This document shows, piece by piece, positions 44,347 to 52,409 of a stretch of DNA of 64,000 nt. The translations under genes and the position numbers were made by a program. The stretch lies in the NCBI RefSeq assembly GCF_017948485.1, contig NZ_JAFFSX010000016.1, positions 1 to 64,000 on the forward strand. The letters are read 5' to 3'. This DNA comes from Streptomyces sp. GESEQ-35 (GTDB lineage: Bacteria > Actinomycetota > Actinomycetes > Streptomycetales > Streptomycetaceae). The notes beneath the pieces were generated by a model. That model made no database searches. It saw nothing but the letters and a program-made list of their open reading frames with translations, and had not been told where the DNA came from. Each line of letters starts with the position of its first letter. Within the stretch, counting starts at the first letter, position 1.

Positions 44347-45528
44347 TCAGCTCGGGTTGTCCCCGTGGGTGAGCGTCTCCCAGGCGACGAAAAGGTTGTT
44401 GCTGCCGGCCGGTCGATTGCGCTCGGTGAGGGTCTGGGTGTTGGTCATGGCGTGGCCGAGGCGGTTGTGCATGGCGTTGTAGCCGACCTCGGTGATCGGG
44501 CCGAGCCCGAGATGCATCGACCCGCCGCACAGCCAGCTCGGCACGGCCGTACCCAGCTCGTACTTCGCCTGGAATCCGAGCGCCTGTTGCAGCCTCTCGC
44601 CCACGTCGGTGCCGTACAGGTCCTGCCCCTGGATCCGGCTGGTCTCGGCGACGTGCGAGATCGCGGAGATGCCGTACCCGGTGTGGGTGAGGTCGCGACA
44701 GGTTTCCTGGGTGAGGCCGGTGACGAAGGTTGACTGACCCTGCCAGTAGTTGACGATCTTCTCCCGGGTGTCGAGGTTCTGGCTCGGCACCGTCTTCGGC
44801 AGCGCGCCGTCGGAGGAGAGGTAGACGAAGGCGGCGGTCCGCGTGCGGAACTTCGCCATGGCCTTGTCGTACGACGTCTTGTCCTCGAGGAAGACGGAGA
44901 TGCCGAGGGCGGCCTCCATCATCGACAGTTCCCAGTTCCCGTTGGAGTTCGAGCCGTTGATGATCTCGGGCAGATAGACGTTCCTGAGCATGGTGGCGAA
45001 GCGCCCGGAGTTGGGCCAGCTTCCGGTGTACGTGTACTTGATGATCTCGGCGGCCTTGGGCCAGGAGGAGCCCGCCCAGCCGGTCTGTAGGGGCGCGTTG
45101 CTGTTGGTGTGGTCCTTGATGGTGGCCGACCAGGCGTCCATCAGCGCGATGGCCTTCTGCGCGTACCGCTCGTCGCGGGTGATGTACCAGGCGAGGGCGT
45201 CGGTGTACGCGGCAATGGCGTCCTCGCGCTCATCGGTGCAGCCGTAGTTCGGGTTGGAGTACGAGCCGCACTCGACGGTCGCGCGCGGCTTGGGCGTGCG
45301 GTTCAGATCGGCGTACTTGCTCGCCATCATCTGGTCGAAGGCGCCCTTCCAGGGCTGGGCGCCGGCATTGACCTTGCCGCGGGCGAAGTCCAACTGGCCC
45401 TGGGAGACGGTGACTCCGGGGTGAACGAAAGTGGCCGGGGCGGCATCGGCGCGCTGCGCGGCCGGCTGCGCGAGGACGCCGCCCAGGACCAGGGCGGCGA
45501 CGATCGCGAGGAGGGGGGTACGACGCAT
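44347..45528 (-). CDS. Secreted alginate-lyase-superfamily protein
   Basis: The 393-residue protein begins MRRTPLLAIV, a signal peptide ending near QRADAAPATF, so it is secreted. The alpha/alpha-toroid alginate-lyase domain follows; NSNGNWELSMMEA corresponds to the catalytic Asn/His region, although the usual NNH is altered. ATG 45528 has GGAG 5 bases upstream. Its natural substrate may be another uronate polymer. It interrupts an otherwise conserved core gene order and probably has its own promoter in the lower-GC 45529-45650 region. Confidence 0.85.
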   Translation of the reverse strand: MRRTPLLAIVAALVLGGVLAQPAAQRADAAPATFVHPGVTVSQGQLDFARGKVNAGAQPWKGAFDQMMASKYADLNRTPKPRATVECGSYSNPNYGCTDEREDAIAAYTDALAWYITRDERYAQKAIALMDAWSATIKDHTNSNAPLQTGWAGSSWPKAAEIIKYTYTGSWPNSGRFATMLRNVYLPEIINGSNSNGNWELSMMEAALGISVFLEDKTSYDKAMAKFRTRTAAFVYLSSDGALPKTVPSQNLDTREKIVNYWQGQSTFVTGLTQETCRDLTHTGYGISAISHVAETSRIQGQDLYGTDVGERLQQALGFQAKYELGTAVPSWLCGGSMHLGLGPITEVGYNAMHNRLGHAMTNTQTLTERNRPAGSNNLFVAWETLTHGDNPS

Positions 45529-45656
45529 GGCAGCTCCGTTCTCATATATGAACACGGGGCGCCTTTATGAACGAGGCGTTGAGCGGAGACCGTAGGTACA
45601 GACCAATCGGTCGTCAAGGGGCTATGCATGAACCCGTCAAGAATCCGCGCACGAAA

Positions 45657-45689
45657 AAGGGCCGCACCCTTGTCCGGGGTGCGGCCCTT
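45657..45689 (-). terminator. Intrinsic terminator after the DUF3710 gene
   Basis: The stem AAGGGCCGCACCC / GGGTGCGGCCCTT (13 bp, perfect, 7-base loop) is followed on the minus strand by TTTTT. It sits 12 bp past the DUF3710 stop. Confidence 0.88.
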
Positions 45690-45700
45690 CCCTCGTCTGA

Positions 45701-46468
45701 CTAGCGGACCTCGGTGATCTCCGGTCCGCGCTGCAACTGCCCCATGCCGCCGGAGAAGCGCGAGCCGGCCTCCTCCTGCTGGACACCCTCGGGGACCATC
45801 TGGGCGTCGTTCGGCAGTTTCAGGACAATCGGGTCGCGGGGCGCCATCGGGCCCTCGCCGCGGACCACGACCGTGTCCCGGAAGATCTGCTCCAGCAGTC
45901 CCGCCGCCTGCGGCTGCACCGCACCCTGCCCGGAAATCACTCCGCGCAGGAACCAGCGGGGCCCGTCCACACCGATGAACCGCACGACCTGGAAGCCGCC
46001 CGTTCCGTCCGGCAGCTGCACCGGCACCTGGGCGCGCAGCTCCCAGCCCAGCGGACCCTCGACCTCGTCGACGATGCCACCCTGCTGAGTGATACCGCCC
46101 GCGATCTCCTCACGTACTTCGCCCCAGATGCCCTCGCGCTTGGGAGCGGCGAAGGCCTGCAACTGGACCGCACTGTCGCGCAGCACCACGGTCGCCGCGA
46201 CGATCGCGTCGCCCGCGACCTCGACCCGCAGCTCCATGCCGTCGACACCCGGCACGAAGATGCCGCCCAGGTCGACCCGGCCCTCGGCCGGATCGCTCAC
46301 CTCGGTGCTGTCCCAGGGCCCGTCGGGCCGCGGCTCCGGCTCGAGCCGCACGCGCTCGCGCGCACCCTCGTCCTCTTCGTCCGCCTCAGTGTCGACACTG
46401 TCGACGACCTGCTCGGCCTCGCCGGCCGCGTCGTCGGCGGCACCCTTCTTCTTGCGACGTCCGAACAC
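45701..46468 (-). CDS. DUF3710 protein
   Basis: The 255-residue protein starts VFGRRKKKG, has an acidic low-complexity stretch (about 12-60), then a conserved domain with GGIFVPGVDGMELRVEV, REGIWGEVREEIA and GPRWFLRGVISGQGA. GTG 46468 is chosen with AAGGA 7 bases upstream. Its function is unknown. It follows dut, as in mycobacteria, and the two are probably co-transcribed from the thioesterase gene. Confidence 0.88.
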   Translation of the reverse strand: MFGRRKKKGAADDAAGEAEQVVDSVDTEADEEDEGARERVRLEPEPRPDGPWDSTEVSDPAEGRVDLGGIFVPGVDGMELRVEVAGDAIVAATVVLRDSAVQLQAFAAPKREGIWGEVREEIAGGITQQGGIVDEVEGPLGWELRAQVPVQLPDGTGGFQVVRFIGVDGPRWFLRGVISGQGAVQPQAAGLLEQIFRDTVVVRGEGPMAPRDPIVLKLPNDAQMVPEGVQQEEAGSRFSGGMGQLQRGPEITEVR

Positions 46469-46469
46469 G

Positions 46470-47030
46470 TCACTGTCCTTCCCGGTCGGATACGACCGAA
46501 GCGTATCGATTCCCACCCGTCGCGCCGCCCATGGCGGCCTGACCGCTTGTGCTGCTTGTTCCGGTCACCGCGGCATGGCCGCCGGTGGATCCGAAGCCCC
46601 CTTCGGCCCGCGCCGACCCGGGAAGCTCCGCCACCTCCTGGAAGCGGACCCTCTCGACCTGCTGGACGACCAGTTGGGCAATCCGGTCGAAGCGCTCGAA
46701 CCGCACAGCCTCGCGCGGGTCGAGATTCACCACGATCACCTTGATCTCTCCACGGTACCCGGCATCAACCGTCCCCGGGGCATTCACGAGGGCGACACCG
46801 CAGCGGGCGGCGAGGCCGGATCGCGGGTGCACGAAGGCCGCGTACCCCTCCGGGAGCGCGACAGACACTCCAGTGGGCAGCACGGCCCGTTCGCCGGGCT
46901 TCAGTTCGCACGCCTCAGTGGTGCGCAGATCGGCTCCGGCGTCACCGGGGTGCTCGTACGACGGAAGCGGTACGTCGGCGTCGACGCGCCGGATCAGCAC
47001 GTCGAGTTCCTGACGGGGGGCACGGCTCAC
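46470..47030 (-). CDS. dut: dUTP diphosphatase
   Basis: The 186-residue trimeric dUTPase hydrolyses dUTP to dUMP and PPi. All motifs are visible: AGADLRT (1), HPRSGLAARCGV (2), GTVDAGYRGEI (3), ERFDRIAQL (4) and the flexible GGFGSTGGH (5). About 30 extra Gly/Ser/Thr-rich residues follow motif 5. GTG 47030 overlaps the upstream stop as GTGA. Confidence 0.97.
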   Translation of the reverse strand: MSRAPRQELDVLIRRVDADVPLPSYEHPGDAGADLRTTEACELKPGERAVLPTGVSVALPEGYAAFVHPRSGLAARCGVALVNAPGTVDAGYRGEIKVIVVNLDPREAVRFERFDRIAQLVVQQVERVRFQEVAELPGSARAEGGFGSTGGHAAVTGTSSTSGQAAMGGATGGNRYASVVSDREGQ

Positions 47031-47611
47031 GGGTTCACCTCGAAGGCGCGGGCACGCCTGGTCTGGTCCGGGTCGTCCATGGCGGCCCGGATCTCCTCCG
47101 GGCGCCCGTTGTCGACGAAGTGATCGACCTTCACCTCGATGAAGAGCGCGTCGGCGCGGACGGCCACGGGTCCGTCGGGGCCGTCGATGCGTCCGACGGC
47201 GGTCGAGTAGATCTTCCGCCCGGCCACCGCCACGACCTCGGCCACCAGATGCAGCGTGGTGCCCACCGCCACCGGCCTGGCGAAGTCCGTCTCCAGGCGT
47301 CCGGTCACGGCGATCGTCCGCAGCAGCCAGTTCAGCGAGCCGAGGGTCTCGTCCAGGGCCGTCGCCAGCACACCGCCGTGCGCGAGACCGGGGGCACCCT
47401 GGTGTTCGGGCCGCACGGTGAACTCGGCGGTGAGGGAGACGCCCTCGCCCGCCCGCGCCTCCAGATGCAGTCCATGGGGCTGCTCGCCGCCGCAACCGAA
47501 GCACTGGCCATAGTGCGCGCCGAGCAGTTCACCGGGCGCGGGAGCGTCGGGATGACGCACCGGCTTCCTGGCATCGGCGGGGGGCTTGAGAACTGCGGAC
47601 GAACCACTCAC
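47027..47611 (-). CDS. PaaI-family hotdog thioesterase
   Basis: The 194-residue protein has a hotdog domain with a CFGCGGEQPHGLHL zinc-like or substrate loop near residue 40, then HQGAPGLAHGGVLATALDETLG, the family active-site region. GTG 47611 starts the protein at SGSSAVLK. Such enzymes hydrolyse aryl- or acyl-CoA thioesters. It is the first gene of the thioesterase-dut-DUF3710 run and is divergent from the DUF3093 gene 58 bp away. Confidence 0.87.
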   Translation of the reverse strand: MSGSSAVLKPPADARKPVRHPDAPAPGELLGAHYGQCFGCGGEQPHGLHLEARAGEGVSLTAEFTVRPEHQGAPGLAHGGVLATALDETLGSLNWLLRTIAVTGRLETDFARPVAVGTTLHLVAEVVAVAGRKIYSTAVGRIDGPDGPVAVRADALFIEVKVDHFVDNGRPEEIRAAMDDPDQTRRARAFEVNP

Positions 47612-47669
47612 AGCCGCAGACCTTACCCGCGCGTCGGCCCTATACCGACACCGTGCCAAGCTTGGCCGC

Positions 47670-48134
47670 ATGCAGCTCTCCGCCACCCCGTACGAAGAAC
47701 GCCTGACCGCGCCCCGCTCCTGGTGGCTGATCAGTTTGCTCGTCGGGCTCTCCATGGCCCTGATCCTGCTGCCCTTCGGCACGCTGCCGATGCTCGGCGG
47801 CCTGGCCGGCGGCACCGCGGCCGCGGCCGTCGTGGCCAGTTCGTACGGCTCGCAGCGCATCCGCGTCGTCGGCGGCTCGCTGATCGCGGGCGAGGCGAAG
47901 ATCCCGGTGACGGCCCTGGGCGAGACGGAGATCCTGGACCCGGAGGAGGCGCGCGCCTGGCGCACGTACAAGGCGGACACGCGCGCGTTCCTGCTGCTCC
48001 GCGCCTACATCCCCACCGCGCTGAAGGTCGAGGTCACCGATCCGGACGACCCGACGCCCTACCTGTACCTGTCGACCCGGGAGCCGGAGCGGCTGGCGGA
48101 GGCGCTCAAGGCGGCGCGGGCGGCGGACGCCTAG
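47670..48134 (+). CDS. DUF3093 membrane protein
   Basis: The 154-residue protein has two helices (about 18-60) and a soluble C-terminal domain (RIRVVGGSLIAGEAKIPV; REPERLAEALKAA). ATG 47670 starts at MQLSATPYEERL, where homologues begin. Its function is unknown. It is the only plus-strand gene in this block, as its homologue beside dut is in mycobacteria. Confidence 0.87.
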   Translation: MQLSATPYEERLTAPRSWWLISLLVGLSMALILLPFGTLPMLGGLAGGTAAAAVVASSYGSQRIRVVGGSLIAGEAKIPVTALGETEILDPEEARAWRTYKADTRAFLLLRAYIPTALKVEVTDPDDPTPYLYLSTREPERLAEALKAARAADA

Positions 48135-48200
48135 GCAAAGTTTCTGTCTGCCGGGCAAAGTTTCGGTTCGGTGCCGGCTGCCGGGCATGTTCCGGTTCAG
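48132..48200. repeat. Three imperfect direct repeats between convergent genes
   Basis: The pattern TGCCGGGCAAAGTTTCGGTTC recurs imperfectly three times (AGGCAAAGTTTCTGTC, TGCCGGGCAAAGTTTCGG, TGCCGGGCATGTTCCGG) from the DUF3093 stop to the end of the next gene. No strong hairpin is seen. Confidence 0.6.
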
Positions 48201-49147
48201 TGCCCGAGTTCCTTGGGGATCTCGCCGATGCGCAGCGGGTCCGCCGGGGCCTCCAGCGACGGGAGCTCGGTCAGCTTCTCCCACGGCACCTGGGCCTTGC
48301 GCAGGTCCTTGCGGATGCGCTCGGCGAGCTTCCGGGTGTCTCTGCGGTTCATGACCGCCCCGACCGCGGCTCCGACCATGAACGGCATCAGGTTCGGCAG
48401 GTTGCGGACCATGCGTTTCATGATCTGCTGGCGCAGTTCGCGCTTCATCTGGCCGTTCAGCGCCGCACTGAACGTCGACGGCTTCGTCACGTCGATCCCG
48501 CGCTCTCCCGACCAGGAGTTCAGATACGCGGTGCTGCGCTGCTTCAGGTTGCCGGGCGGCCGTACGCCGTAGACCTCGTGCAGCTCGGCGATCAGCTTCA
48601 GCTCGATCGCCGCGACGCCGGTGACCTCCGCGGCCAGTTCCGTCGGCATCGCCGGCGGTACCGGCAGCATGGCCGCGGCACCGATCCCGGCGCCGACCGT
48701 GGACGTCGCGTTCGCCGCGCCCGCCACGAGTTTGTCCGCGAGTTCCTCGGGCCCGAGACCGGGGAACTGCCTGCGCAGCGTCTTGAGGTCGCGTACGGGG
48801 ATCCGCGGCGCGATCTCGATCAGCCGGTCGGCGAGGTACGCCAGGCCCGCACGGGCCCGGCTGCCGCCCTTACGGACGCCTTCCACGGCCTTGTCACGAA
48901 TCACCCCCGCCCTCCCCCACTCTCGACTTCGCTCGAGCGGGGGGACCCCCGGCCTAGCGACGGGCGTCGGACCCTCCGTCGGGACCGGAAGGTCAGCCCG
49001 GTCGGCCGCCGGTTCGAGCGAGGCCGATCCGATGTCGGATGAGCCCCGCTCGTCGTCACGCGCGCCATGAGGGCCCTCAAACTGCGGCCCTTCGTCCGCT
49101 CCCCCCACGGGGAAGCGGCGCTTCCAAGGAGGGGTCGAGCCAGTCAC
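48197..49147 (-). CDS. Conserved actinobacterial hypothetical protein
   Basis: From GTG 49147 the product is 316 residues, with GAGGA about 10 bases upstream. The first ~80 residues are low-complexity. The conserved-looking part starts near VIRDKAVEGV; GTG 48904 is an alternative start with GGAGG 5-6 bases upstream. The body contains PVRDLKTLRRQFPGL, two Ala/Gly/Pro-rich hydrophobic stretches (about 135-165 and 245-265) and a basic C-terminus, so membrane association is possible. I do not know a function. A common Streptomyces hairpin repeat sits inside the frame at 48914-48945. Confidence 0.8.
   Translation of the reverse strand: MTGSTPPWKRRFPVGGADEGPQFEGPHGARDDERGSSDIGSASLEPAADRADLPVPTEGPTPVARPGVPPLERSREWGRAGVIRDKAVEGVRKGGSRARAGLAYLADRLIEIAPRIPVRDLKTLRRQFPGLGPEELADKLVAGAANATSTVGAGIGAAAMLPVPPAMPTELAAEVTGVAAIELKLIAELHEVYGVRPPGNLKQRSTAYLNSWSGERGIDVTKPSTFSAALNGQMKRELRQQIMKRMVRNLPNLMPFMVGAAVGAVMNRRDTRKLAERIRKDLRKAQVPWEKLTELPSLEAPADPLRIGEIPKELGH
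48914..48945. repeat. Streptomyces-type GC hairpin repeat with CTTCG loop
   Basis: CCCCCACTCTCGA-CTTCG-CTCGAGCGGGGG is an imperfect palindrome of a kind I recall in many copies between Streptomyces genes. Here it lies inside an open frame, where the minus strand reads VPPLERSREWG, or in the leader if the downstream GTG is the true start. Confidence 0.7.
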
Positions 49148-49160
49148 GGCCGACCCGTCC

Positions 49161-49457
49161 TCAGTCGCAGTCGCGGCAGATCGGCTGACCGTTCTTCTCC
49201 CGGGCCAGCTGGCTGCGGTGATGCACCAGGAAGCAGCTCATGCAAGTGAACTCGTCCTGCTGCTTCGGCAGCACCCGGACGGCCAGCTCCTCGTTCGAGA
49301 GGTCCGCGCCGGGCAGTTCCAGGCCTTCGGCGGCCTCGAACTCGTCGACGTCCACTGCGGAAGTCGACTTGTCGTTCCTACGGGCCTTGAGCTCTTCAAG
49401 GCTGTCCGAGTCGACGTCGTCGTCGGTCTTGCGTGGGGTGTCGTAATCCGTTGCCAT
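49161..49457 (-). CDS. DUF4193 zinc-ribbon-like protein
   Basis: The 98-residue acidic protein has a C-terminal CMSC...CRDC pair of Cys-x2-Cys knuckles, which should bind zinc. ATG 49457 has GGGGGAGAG about 6 bases upstream. The LPKQQDEFTC segment is typical of DUF4193. Homologues are widespread in actinobacteria and unexplained. It precedes the hypothetical gene by 13 bp and is probably co-transcribed with it. Confidence 0.92.
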   Translation of the reverse strand: MATDYDTPRKTDDDVDSDSLEELKARRNDKSTSAVDVDEFEAAEGLELPGADLSNEELAVRVLPKQQDEFTCMSCFLVHHRSQLAREKNGQPICRDCD

Positions 49458-49851
49458 GTCGCTCTCCCCCTCTGGGTGTCTGCGGTGTCTCCAGCGCACG
49501 TAACGCGTGAGAGGCCGGACTTGTGCCCGACCCGAGGCGGAGATTTTGCCTCACATCAAGGTCTGTTACTCAATCGACACCCAACCGGACTCCTCACGAG
49601 TGATCGGCTTGGATGGCGATGGGGACCGTACACGGTCCGAATACCGCACTTCAAAGGCGTCTCACCGTGTACTTCCCGTGATCAAGGCCCTCGAAAACCG
49701 GGATTTTCCCGGCTTTCCGACAGGGTGCATGATCACTGAGAGTAGATGGCCGGAAAGTTGCCCTTGTGATCGATCACACACGGGGACGCCGAGAGCGGGA
49801 CGTGAAAATTCCGCGCAAAGCGAACATCCCCGAATGTGTCGCGGCATGATC
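49458..49851. promoter_or_regulatory. Gap between DUF4193 and cutS, with a terminator-like hairpin
   Basis: These ~390 bp are less GC-rich than neighbouring genes and carry no gene. A hairpin AAACCGGGA-TTT-TCCCGG(C)TTT at 49695-49716 has A/T tracts on both sides and could end the cutRS transcript. The DUF4193 promoter is expected near 49480-49600. Confidence 0.6.
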
Positions 49852-51084
49852 TCAGATCGGCAGGGCAACTCGCATCACGAGCCCTCCTCCCTCACGTGGC
49901 TGGGCGGAGATATGCCCGCCATGCGCCCTGGCCACGGACCGGGCGATGGACAACCCGAGGCCGACGCCCTTGTCGCTGCCCGTGCGCTCCGTACGCAGCC
50001 GTCTGAACGGCTCGAAAAGATTGTCGATCTCGTACGCGGGCACGACCGGGCCCGTGTTCGTGACGACCAGGACCGCCTGACCGTGCTGGACCTCGGTACT
50101 GACCTCGACCCAGCCGCCCTCCGGGACGTTGTACCGGACCGCGTTCTGCACCAGGTTCAGGGCGATCCGCTCCAGCAGCACACCGTTGCCCTGGACGACC
50201 GCGGCCTTCTGCTCGCCCCGGATCCGCACGCCCTTGGCCTGTGCCTCGGAGTGCACCTGGTCGATGGCCTGCGAGGCGACCTCGGCGAGGTCCACCGGCT
50301 TGCGCTCGACGATCTGGTTGTCGCTGCGGGCGAGCAGCAGCAGCCCCTCCACGAGCTGCTCACTGCGCTCGTTGGTGGCCAGCAGCGTCTTGCCGAGCTG
50401 CTGGAGCTCCATCGGCGCGTTCGGATCGGACAGGTGCACTTCGAGGAGCGTGCGGTTGATCGCGAGCGGGGTGCGCAGTTCGTGCGAGGCGTTGCCGACG
50501 AAGCGCTGCTGGGCGGTGAAGGCCCGCTGAAGCCGGTCCAGCATGTCGTCGAAGGTGTCCGCCAGCTCCTTGAGCTCGTCGTCCGGGCCGTCCAGCTCGA
50601 TACGGCGGGAAAGGTCCGAGCCCGCCACCGCGCGGGCGGTGCGGGTGATCCGGCCGAGCGGCGACAGGACGCGGCCCGCCATGGCGTATCCGAAAGCGAA
50701 GGCGATCACGGCGAGGCCGAGCAGGGCCAGGAGTGAACGGCTGAGCAGATTGTCCAGGGCGTGCTGACGCTGTTCGTTGACGCAGCCGTTCATCGCGCTG
50801 TTGAACGTGCTGGGCGTGGCGCTGTCGGGCAGGTTGCAGATGTCGCTGGTGACCTTGCCCTCGACGATCTTGAAGGGGAGGTCGCTGCCGACGTTCAGCG
50901 CCTGCGCCGCCAGCAGATAGATGATCGACAGCAGCAGGATGCCCGCGATCAGGAACATGCCGCCGTAGAGCAACGTGAGCCGTATCCGGATGGTCGGGCG
51001 CAGCCAGGGGAAGGGGGCCTCCGGCCTGCGGGGGTCCCACGTGGGCTTGGGGGGCGCCTGGGGAGGCGCCGGTGTCGTGGCCAC
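49852..51084 (-). CDS. cutS: CutS sensor histidine kinase
   Basis: The 410-residue kinase has a proline-rich cytosolic N-terminus, helix 1 (about 38-60), a ~70-residue extracellular loop with two cysteines (SDICNLP and MNGCVNE), helix 2 (about 120-142), HAMP, HisKA with H in GNASHELRTPLA, and HATPase (GVGLGLSIARS). The order and sequence fit CutS of Streptomyces. The paired external cysteines suggest sensing of redox or disulphide state in the envelope. GTG 51084 lies 4 bp after the cutR stop. Confidence 0.9.
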   Translation of the reverse strand: MATTPAPPQAPPKPTWDPRRPEAPFPWLRPTIRIRLTLLYGGMFLIAGILLLSIIYLLAAQALNVGSDLPFKIVEGKVTSDICNLPDSATPSTFNSAMNGCVNEQRQHALDNLLSRSLLALLGLAVIAFAFGYAMAGRVLSPLGRITRTARAVAGSDLSRRIELDGPDDELKELADTFDDMLDRLQRAFTAQQRFVGNASHELRTPLAINRTLLEVHLSDPNAPMELQQLGKTLLATNERSEQLVEGLLLLARSDNQIVERKPVDLAEVASQAIDQVHSEAQAKGVRIRGEQKAAVVQGNGVLLERIALNLVQNAVRYNVPEGGWVEVSTEVQHGQAVLVVTNTGPVVPAYEIDNLFEPFRRLRTERTGSDKGVGLGLSIARSVARAHGGHISAQPREGGGLVMRVALPI

Positions 51085-51088
51085 TGGA

Positions 51089-51742
51089 TCAGATCCGGTA
51101 GCCGGAGCCGGGGACGGTGACGATGACGGCCGGCTCGCCCAGCTTGCGGCGCAGGGTCATAACGGTCACGCGCACGACGTTGGTGAACGGGTCCGTGTTC
51201 TCGTCCCAGGCCTTCTCCAGGAGCTGTTCCGCGGAGACGACCGCGCCCTCGCTGCGCATCAGCACTTCCAGGACGGCGAACTCCTTCGGCGCGAGCTGGA
51301 CCTCCTTGCCGTCGCGGAAGACCTCGCGGCGGTTCGGGTCGAGCTTGATGCCGGCCCGCTCCAGGACCGGCGGCAGCGGCACACTGGTGCGCCGGCCGAG
51401 GGCACGCACGCGTGCGGTCAGCTCACTGAACGCAAAGGGCTTGGGGAGATAGTCGTCGGCGCCGATCTCCAGGCCTTCGACACGGTCACTGACGTCGCCC
51501 GAGGCCGTGAGCATCAGCACGCGGGTGGGCATGCCGAGTTCGACGATCTTGCGGCAGACGTCGTCGCCGTGCACCAGCGGGAGGTCGCGGTCGAGGACGA
51601 CCACGTCGTAGTCGTTGACGCCGATGCGCTCCAGGGCGGCCGCACCGTCGTACACGACGTCGACGGCCATGGCCTCCCGGCGCAGTCCGGTGGCCACCGC
51701 ATCGGCGAGCAGCTGCTCGTCCTCGACGACGAGTACGCGCAC
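51089..51742 (-). CDS. cutR: CutR response regulator
   Basis: The 217-residue OmpR-family regulator has phospho-acceptor about D51 in VVVLDRDLPL, lysine in PKPFAFSEL, and a winged helix with QLAPKEFAVLEVLM and NVVRVTVMTLRRKLG. GTG 51742 is chosen with AAGGA 7 bases upstream. It is the first gene of cutRS; the kinase follows directly. The promoter should lie in the 415-bp region upstream. Confidence 0.92.
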   Translation of the reverse strand: MRVLVVEDEQLLADAVATGLRREAMAVDVVYDGAAALERIGVNDYDVVVLDRDLPLVHGDDVCRKIVELGMPTRVLMLTASGDVSDRVEGLEIGADDYLPKPFAFSELTARVRALGRRTSVPLPPVLERAGIKLDPNRREVFRDGKEVQLAPKEFAVLEVLMRSEGAVVSAEQLLEKAWDENTDPFTNVVRVTVMTLRRKLGEPAVIVTVPGSGYRI

Positions 51743-52157
51743 GTCGCTGTCCTTCCTGTGTCCACCCGCGTAGCGCCTCTCGGGCACACGCGGGCAGGGT
51801 CTACGTGGGTGTGTTGACCTCCATCCTGCCCTTTTCGGCCATAAGTCGGCTGTAAGTCGGGGAGGAGGGCCCTACGGGAGCGGTGCAGGAACCGGGAATA
51901 CGAGATTTCCTCCCCCGGTTGAGGTTTCCGTGGGAGGGAGCCAGGGGAGGACCGATTACACCCCGCGATCACGCTCTGCATGTACCGCAGCACCATGCGG
52001 TACGCCGCAATCCGCTTTCCGCAGAGCGGGCGTGGGTGTCCGGCACCGTCGCCGCCCAGCCCGGGCAGCGCTGGGCATCCACAGGAGACGTGATCGCCCC
52101 TTCCGAACGGCACACCCCCGTGCCACCGACCCACGACCCAGGACGAGGGGGCGCAGC
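51743..52157. promoter_or_regulatory. Divergent promoter region of cutR and the 57-residue ORF
   Basis: No gene is supported. The stretch at about 51828-51860 (TTTTCGGCCATAAGTCGGCTGTAAGTCGG) has the direct repeat TAAGTCGG spaced 11 bp (51842 and 51853 region), which could be a CutR binding site. The opposite side serves the small ORF at 52158. Confidence 0.45.
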
Positions 52158-52331
52158 ATGGACGCATTCACCGCAGGACTTCTGCAGCGCATAAGGGCGA
52201 CCGAGTCCGACCTGACGCGGGCTCGTGACGAGGGCGACGACTTCCTCGTCGAGGTGGAGCAGGCCGAACTCGACGACCTGCGCCGCCTTGCCGCCGAGCA
52301 CGGTGTGGAGGTCGGCGCGCCAAGCGTCTGA
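52158..52331 (+). CDS. Small conserved-looking acidic protein, 57 residues
   Basis: ATG 52158 opens MDAFTAGLLQRIRATESDL and ends EVGAPSV. The product is a charged helical hairpin, likely coiled. An ACGAGGGGG ribosome site precedes the ATG by 7-8 bases. The strong terminator right after it supports a real transcript. Its function is unknown. Confidence 0.75.
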   Translation: MDAFTAGLLQRIRATESDLTRARDEGDDFLVEVEQAELDDLRRLAAEHGVEVGAPSV

Positions 52332-52340
52332 TCAAGCACG

Positions 52341-52381
52341 ACAGCGGAGCCCCGGCGAATCCAGCGCCGGGGCTCCGCTGT
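52341..52381. terminator. Bidirectional hairpin terminator, 17-bp perfect stem
   Basis: ACAGCGGAGCCCCGGCG (52341-52357) pairs perfectly with 52365-52381 around AATCCAG. It lies between the small ORF (plus) and the inositol-phosphatase gene (minus). Confidence 0.92.
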
Positions 52382-52409
52382 GTCGTACGACGGCCCGTCC
52401 TGCCGCCCG

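Noticed and set aside
47120..49042. 640-codon plus-strand frame across dut-side genes
   Set aside because: It crosses several well supported genes on the minus strand and one on the plus strand in another frame.
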